Positions 59,684-64,000 of a stretch of 64,000 nt of DNA are shown in pieces; position 1 is the stretch's first letter; the number at the start of each line of letters is the position of its first letter. The stretch comes from Pseudobacteriovorax antillogorgiicola (GTDB lineage Bacteria > Bdellovibrionota_B > Oligoflexia > Oligoflexales > Oligoflexaceae), in NCBI RefSeq assembly GCF_900177345.1, contig NZ_FWZT01000018.1, forward strand, positions 62,001 through 126,000, in the 5' to 3' direction. The position numbers and the translations under genes are program-made. The notes under the pieces were generated by a model. It had not been told where the DNA came from, did not search any database, and saw only the letters and a list, made by a program, of their open reading frames with translations.

Positions 59684-60241
59684 TTGAAATTTTTTGCTGG
59701 TATTAGTTTCATCTTTCTTTGTTCTTGCGTCCATCTTAGCTACCCTCAGTATGCTGATTTAATGGAGGGAGAATCCGTTAACGTCCTTGAGAATATCGCT
59801 GATCAATGTGTCTACCAAGGGTTGGTGCATGGTACCATCCGGAATAGCGACCTAGAGTTTGCAGTGGAAAATGCCTTCCGTATGGCGCGTAACGAAGCAA
59901 CTTCTATAGGCGCTGACACAATACTATATAGCGATACCCTATACCAGCCTGCGATGGGAGATCACGCGGTTGCCATCGAGTTTGAAAGCTATCGTTGTGG
60001 GCAAACAGAAGCTAATCCATTGCATGTTTCTCAGACGCAAGCCCTAGCAAGTGGTGAAGCCCAAAGGCAAAAACTTCAAGCTGAAGCGACAGCCAGAGCA
60101 GTTCATGCAGCCCATCAAGCAGCTATGCTTTCTGCACAGCAGGCGGCTCAACAAGCTGCTATGCAAGCGGCTCAACAGGCTGCTATGCAAGCGGCTCAAC
60201 AGGCTGCCCAGGCATCTACGATGCATATGCATCACCCCTAA
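59684..60241 (+). CDS. DUF4156-like lipoprotein with a Gln/Ala repeat tail
   Basis: About 185 residues from a TTG at 59684, chosen because GGAG lies eight bases upstream and the product then begins MKFFAGISFIFLCSC with a lipobox; an upstream in-frame TTG at 59654 is weaker. The body (about 45-125) resembles DUF4156: CVYQGLVHGT, then ENAFRMARNEATSIGADTILYS. The C-terminal 60 residues are a helical Ala/Gln-rich tail with an 8-residue repeat (QAAQQAAM) and ends MHMHHP. DUF4156 lipoproteins are small stress-associated envelope proteins; the tail is probably a coiled coil or a peptidoglycan or membrane contact. Function unknown. Confidence 0.78.
   Translation: MKFFAGISFIFLCSCVHLSYPQYADLMEGESVNVLENIADQCVYQGLVHGTIRNSDLEFAVENAFRMARNEATSIGADTILYSDTLYQPAMGDHAVAIEFESYRCGQTEANPLHVSQTQALASGEAQRQKLQAEATARAVHAAHQAAMLSAQQAAQQAAMQAAQQAAMQAAQQAAQASTMHMHHP
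60140..60208 (+). repeat. 24-bp tandem repeat inside a coding region
   Basis: Three nearly identical copies of a 24-base unit (CAAGCGGCTCAACAGGCTGC plus TATG in the first two), starting at 60140, 60164 and 60188, the last one shortened. They encode the QAAQQAAM repeat of the lipoprotein tail. Slipped-strand changes in copy number keep the reading frame. Confidence 0.85.
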
Positions 60242-60441
60242 CCGGGTGCACCTGGACATCTATGAAACTTTAATTTCTCTAAAAGAAAAAAGGATCACTC
60301 GATCTGGTTACCGAGCTTTGAATGTACTAATCATGGCTACTAGAGAATAGCATTCAGGGCACGAGCTAAGCAGTGGTTCGCGTGGTTCGCGTGGTACCAA
60401 GGTACAATCAGATTCTTAGATAGCTAGGGGTCTCTGCTGTA

Positions 60442-61374
60442 TTAGATGTCTCCTACTTCGAGCTTACAACTTCTAGTATGAAGATCACTTGAAGCGTCAT
60501 GGTCACTATCACATTTTAGGACAAAGTGAGCCATGTCACTCAAACTTTCCCTCTCAACAAGTAGACTGCTGTAATCTAACTCTTCCAACTTCTTTCTTAG
60601 ACAAGAGTGAAAGAAGCTTCCAGGGATTGTGTGCCGAAATTTCTTTATAACTGGCGGCTTGCCCCGACTCACAAGAAGCTCGAAAATTTCATTTCCCTCA
60701 AGGATAACTGTACCGCCTCGATAAACTCCTGTTTCGTTAGCCATACAGCCTTGAAATCTATCGATGCGATTTCGCAGAAAAATAGCCAGTGTAGTTCTAT
60801 TTCTTATTTTAACTTCTCCAGCTTTCGGCAAGAGACTAGACAACGAGATTTTCTGTTTAGCTCTAGTCTTAGTTTTAGGATTTGGGACACCGTCCTTCCC
60901 ATTGCAATCAAACCTAGATTCGGCAGAATGCTCGAAAATCACTTTTCTATTGATAATTTTTGCCCCGTTGTAAGATATAAGGCAGGCGTTGGAACTTTTG
61001 CCAATAAAGACCAAAAGTTTCTTAAGATGTCGATCCTCAATCTTCATTTCGTTTTCGAAGTAGAAACCTTCATACTTCACACCTCCAACAATTTTTGTTC
61101 CGGCTAATTCGTTCGCACTTATGACACCGACTTGAGATATCATTCTTGAATCTTTGAAGTAGCTAAAAGTGATTGGTTTTTCTAATGTTGCCCAACTAAC
61201 TCTGACTTCGTTACCTTGGTCTTTAATCCTCAACTTAGTTTCGTAGCTTTGGGTCTTGCTGTCGAAGGTTAGAGCAACTCCTGTCCCCTTCACTACCTCA
61301 AACGGATGAGCAGCTAACCAAGTGCTCAGCGAAATCAGACAAAATACAACAACTACATGAAATCCTGGCCTCAT
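60442..61374 (-). CDS. Secreted protein with possible AgmX/TonB-C-like domain
   Basis: About 310 residues from ATG 61374 (AAGG eight bases upstream, signal peptide MRPGFHVVVVFCLISLSTWLAA); an upstream in-frame start at 61488 would add 38 non-signal residues. The middle part (about 60-150) is beta-rich. Residues about 195-290 (TLAIFLRNRIDRFQGCM, GVYRGGTVILEGNEIFELLVSRG and FFHSCLRKKLEEL) follow the strand-strand-helix pattern of the TonB C-terminal-like domain found in AgmX/PglI proteins. The pair CM ... SCL with conserved cysteines is typical of that set. The match is tentative. No operon partner. Confidence 0.65.
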   Translation of the reverse strand: MRPGFHVVVVFCLISLSTWLAAHPFEVVKGTGVALTFDSKTQSYETKLRIKDQGNEVRVSWATLEKPITFSYFKDSRMISQVGVISANELAGTKIVGGVKYEGFYFENEMKIEDRHLKKLLVFIGKSSNACLISYNGAKIINRKVIFEHSAESRFDCNGKDGVPNPKTKTRAKQKISLSSLLPKAGEVKIRNRTTLAIFLRNRIDRFQGCMANETGVYRGGTVILEGNEIFELLVSRGKPPVIKKFRHTIPGSFFHSCLRKKLEELDYSSLLVERESLSDMAHFVLKCDSDHDASSDLHTRSCKLEVGDI

Positions 61375-61747
61375 AGACAACCTTTCTTGGAAAAGACAAG
61401 TTTCTATCGGAATACAATCAGTAGCCCGACAGTGAAAAGAGTCCTTTGGGCGAAAAAAATTGCTTTGAGGTAAAAAAGTGTAGGTCAAAAAGATATTCGA
61501 TGCGATCGCCTAGTGCGGGGGACCAATATAGGAAAAAAACTGATTGGAGAGCTAGTGGGATTTGTAGTCGCTTGCTGGGCTTAGTCAAATTTAATTTAAA
61601 GTATTCAGTAAATTATTAGACGATATACTAAAATGCGTGGGTATATTCTTTATATCCCAATAATACAAGTAGTTTATACTGTAGTGTGTGACGTCTAACG
61701 ATTGTTACTATTTATCAGATTCCGCTAAAGCTTAACAGAAAAATTCC

Positions 61748-61766
61748 GATAATGAAAATGATTATC
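61748..61766. promoter_or_regulatory. Fur box
   Basis: GATAATGAAAATGATTATC matches 17 of 19 positions of the Fur consensus GATAATGATAATCATTATC. It ends 22 bases before the ATG of the HmuY-type lipoprotein, so Fur with iron would block its promoter or ribosome access, and it would be expressed under iron limitation. Confidence 0.85.
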
Positions 61767-61788
61767 AATATTATTAGAGGGACCAATC

Positions 61789-63387
61789 ATGTTTCGTATT
61801 CTATTCGTCCTCGCATTAGTAACCTCATGCGGACGCAGTTCAGATAAAAATAGCCACCATATGAGTGGTGAGGATTCAATTATTAGTGGGGATCAGGCTT
61901 CAGACGAGAGTGTACCTCAGGAAGCAAAAGAGCTAGGATTGCCTGTTGCAATCACACAGAACGGCGCGATTTATGAAGTCGAGGTTGATGCTTCGTCACG
62001 GGAAGATGCTGTTTTCTTAATCTTCAAAGACGGGAGCCTTGCATTAGGAAGTGCTGAAAGTCAGTGGGCTATCTCGGTGAAACGAACGCAGTTTCAAACC
62101 AATTCAGGAACCAGTGGTAGCCTGGGGTTTGGTACTTTCGATACCGAACAATCAGACTTTTCCGCTATCGAAAACTGCAATCCTAGTAGTATGTCCTATG
62201 ATGAAGACTTACCGATTCCAGGACCTCCAGGGGCCGGGACATTTTCAGGAAATCCAGTTCTAAATGCATGGTATAATTACGATTCAAATACTCACCAAGT
62301 TAGCTCTAAAAACCATATCTACCTGATTGCCCGTGAGGGTGAGTGCTTTAAGTTTCAGATCAATGCCTATAACGATGGAGTCTATCGTTTTACTTTAGAG
62401 GATCTCAGCCATAGCATGGAATTGCCTGGGGAAGATGAGGGTACTATCCCAGATGATGAAGGACCAGTTGTAATAGATGCATCGTCTACAGACTCAACAG
62501 TTTACCTAAAGTTTTTGGATGGCAATCTACTGATAACAGATGCAATGGATAACTGGCACCTTTCTATAAAAAGAACCCTGTTTCAAACCAACTCAGGAAC
62601 TTCCGGGTCCCTTGATTTTCGTGCCGGTGCGGCAGAGATGCCGTTCGAGGCGATGTCCGAATGTAGTGTGACAGGCCTTATCGCCGACGAGATGCTCCCG
62701 GTCCCAGGTCCTCCTGGATCAGGCGAATTCTCAGGCAACGCTATCCTCAATGATTGGTATGACTACGACGTTCAAACCCATACCGTATCTCCAAAGGATC
62801 TGGCCTTTCTATTAAGCGATAGCAAGTCGTGTTTTATGTTTCAAATTCTTAGTTATCAGGATGGAGTCTACGAATTGAAGACTACTGAGTTACCAGTTGG
62901 GAATATATCAGAGCCTGAAGATCTTAGTCAGCATCTTGGAATAGATGCCAGTTCATCTATAGAGGCAGTTTTCATCGGCTTTCACGAAGGTCAACTGACA
63001 GCTACTAGCTCTGATGGACAGTGGGTTTTGTCGGTGAAGAGAACAATGTTTCAATCAAACTCTGGTTCCAGTGGGGATGGTAGTTTCGGAGTCTATGAGT
63101 CTGCTCTTACATTCGAAGATATCATCACTTGTGATTTTGAAACTTTAAGCTTTGACGAAGCCCTACCGGTCCCAGGACCACCCGGATCTGGAACATTTTC
63201 AGGAAATCCTGTATTAAATGATTGGTATAACTACGACTCCGTAACTCACCAAGTCAGCTCGAAAGAAGCGGTATATGTAGTTTCCGATGGAGATATGATC
63301 TGTTTTAAGATTCAAGTTTTGTCGTATATAGATGGCCTTTATCAAGTTCGATCTGAGGAATTAAGTCTTCAGGAAGAACCGATCTAG
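61789..63387 (+). CDS. Lipoprotein with three HmuY-like haem-binding domains
   Basis: 532 residues; signal peptide with lipobox LVTSC, GAGGGA before the ATG. Three tandem domains of about 140 residues (66-205, 228-367, 385-525) share the HmuY pattern: D-A-S-S start, W-x-(I/L)-S-(V/I)-K-R-T, F-Q-(T/S)-N-S-G-(T/S)-S-G, PVPGPPGSG, NAxLNxWYxYD, THxVSxK and a closing YxDG(V/L)Y. HmuY lipoproteins bind haem between two strand layers through two histidines; here the His in TH-x-VS (about 169, 331, 487) is kept in each repeat. The product probably collects or stores haem at the outer surface. A near-perfect Fur box precedes it. No TonB receptor gene adjoins; it may be elsewhere. Confidence 0.93.
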   Translation: MFRILFVLALVTSCGRSSDKNSHHMSGEDSIISGDQASDESVPQEAKELGLPVAITQNGAIYEVEVDASSREDAVFLIFKDGSLALGSAESQWAISVKRTQFQTNSGTSGSLGFGTFDTEQSDFSAIENCNPSSMSYDEDLPIPGPPGAGTFSGNPVLNAWYNYDSNTHQVSSKNHIYLIAREGECFKFQINAYNDGVYRFTLEDLSHSMELPGEDEGTIPDDEGPVVIDASSTDSTVYLKFLDGNLLITDAMDNWHLSIKRTLFQTNSGTSGSLDFRAGAAEMPFEAMSECSVTGLIADEMLPVPGPPGSGEFSGNAILNDWYDYDVQTHTVSPKDLAFLLSDSKSCFMFQILSYQDGVYELKTTELPVGNISEPEDLSQHLGIDASSSIEAVFIGFHEGQLTATSSDGQWVLSVKRTMFQSNSGSSGDGSFGVYESALTFEDIITCDFETLSFDEALPVPGPPGSGTFSGNPVLNDWYNYDSVTHQVSSKEAVYVVSDGDMICFKIQVLSYIDGLYQVRSEELSLQEEPI

Positions 63388-63427
63388 ATGATATAAGCTT
63401 TCTCTCTGAGAAGGACACTAAAGAATA

Positions 63428-64000
63428 CTAGGAGCTTTTCAAGCTAAGTTGCTGCGATTCAAGAGGGAAGACAGGTATTTTAATAATAAACTCAAAATCG
63501 TAGTAGCCTGGCTTTTTTTCGAGACCTAAGACAAGTTGGATGGAGCCATCGATTTCATCTAGAAATCGCCTGACGGCCTCCATTCCAACTCCCCTCCCTG
63601 AAATCTCCGATACAGACTGAGCTGTCGAGACACCAGTATGAAAGACGCTTTCAGCAATCTCCTGCTGAGTGCTATCTTGGTTAAGAATTCCTTTCTTGAT
63701 GCCAGTCTCTTTTAGTTGATCCAGTGCCATACCTCTACCATCGTCGCTCATATGAATTTCAAGCAGACCATCAGAAACTTTTGCATGCATCTTGATAGTG
63801 CCATGGACTGACTTATTTGCTCTTTTTCGTTCATCTATCGATTCGATTCCATGATCAAGTGAGTTCCTTAACAGGTGGATCATGCATTGGTCCAACGTGA
63901 TCTTGGCTTGGCTGGGTATGCCAAGATCTGGTGCGCTGACATCGAAATTTGGCTCTTCTTTATCCAGATCTCTTGCTATCTTGATAGCTCGATTCTTATA
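63428..64000 (-). CDS. CheA-like histidine kinase, C-terminal part (partial)
   Basis: A minus-strand frame runs off the right edge, with the stop at 63428 and no stop up to 64000 (191 codons seen). It contains the ATPase signature of the same family as the two complete kinases: IHLLRNSLDHGIE, MSDDGRGMALD, FHTGVSTAQSVSEISGRGVGMEAVRRFL. Upstream residues (PNFDVSAPDLGIPSQAKITL) match the linker before the ATPase in the other copies. The 7TM sensor and Hpt domain should lie to the right of the window. It would be the third paralogue in 64 kb. Confidence 0.92.
   Translation of the reverse strand, partial: YKNRAIKIARDLDKEEPNFDVSAPDLGIPSQAKITLDQCMIHLLRNSLDHGIESIDERKRANKSVHGTIKMHAKVSDGLLEIHMSDDGRGMALDQLKETGIKKGILNQDSTQQEIAESVFHTGVSTAQSVSEISGRGVGMEAVRRFLDEIDGSIQLVLGLEKKPGYYDFEFIIKIPVFPLESQQLSLKSS

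Overview
The window looks like part of the chromosome of a Gram-negative, probably free-living predatory-type or marine delta-like bacterium (Bdellovibrionota/Oligoflexia, for example a relative of Pseudobacteriovorax). That placement is inference. It rests on the very large number of small lipoproteins, a TIGR02147/DUF4423 regulator, CheA-like kinases with 7TMR-DISM sensors, split pntAA-pntAB-pntB transhydrogenase genes, and moderate GC. No rRNA, tRNA, CRISPR array, prophage or transposase gene was found.

Layout. 1-7.2 kb: the tail of an unidentified gene, a 1024-residue beta-propeller lipoprotein, a trypsin-like lipoprotein protease and a large Ig/calcium-loop/EGF-like lipoprotein. 7.3-10.1 kb: the proton-translocating transhydrogenase operon. 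10.3-13.8 kb: an ECF sigma factor with an NrsF-type membrane anti-sigma factor, two micro-ORFs with a long hairpin and terminator, a 130-bp MITE-like element, a secreted MsrB-MsrA fusion and a secreted protein behind a Fur-like box. 14-20.3 kb: a maltoporin-like porin, a 7TM CheA-like kinase gene broken by one in-frame TAG, and a FecR-domain/beta-barrel protein. 20.4-27.7 kb: lipoproteins, a TIGR02147 regulator, a possible orphan immunity protein, FetB, Hsp20 preceded by interlocking inverted repeats, and a lipoprotein cytochrome c. 27.9-35.2 kb: a GspD secretin, a 5-oxoprolinase fused to gamma-glutamylcyclotransferase, and a subtilase. 35.5-45.1 kb: a possible STAS-like protein, a periplasmic catalase with its ankyrin partner, a DUF1501-like/cytochrome c pair and an intact 7TM CheA-like kinase. 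45.3-47.7 kb: the second MITE copy, two small unknown genes and an outer-membrane barrel. 47.9-53.1 kb: a candidate oxylipin locus (catalase-like protein, cyclooxygenase/alpha-dioxygenase-like haem enzyme, metallo-beta-lactamase-fold protein). 53.1-64 kb: a membrane protein, a YkgJ-type protein, a decayed katG, a secreted nuclease-family protein, a three-gene lipoprotein operon, more lipoproteins, a Fur-box-preceded triple-HmuY lipoprotein and the edge of a third CheA-like kinase.

Themes. Peroxide and oxidative damage handling recurs: MsrBA, sigma/NrsF, catalase plus ankyrin, dead katG, transhydrogenase and haem dioxygenase. Iron and haem recur too (two Fur-like boxes, HmuY repeats, FetB). 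The most notable items are the candidate oxylipin cluster, the oxoprolinase-cyclotransferase fusion, the triple HmuY protein, the 130-bp element found in two inverted copies, and the interlocked repeats upstream of hsp20.
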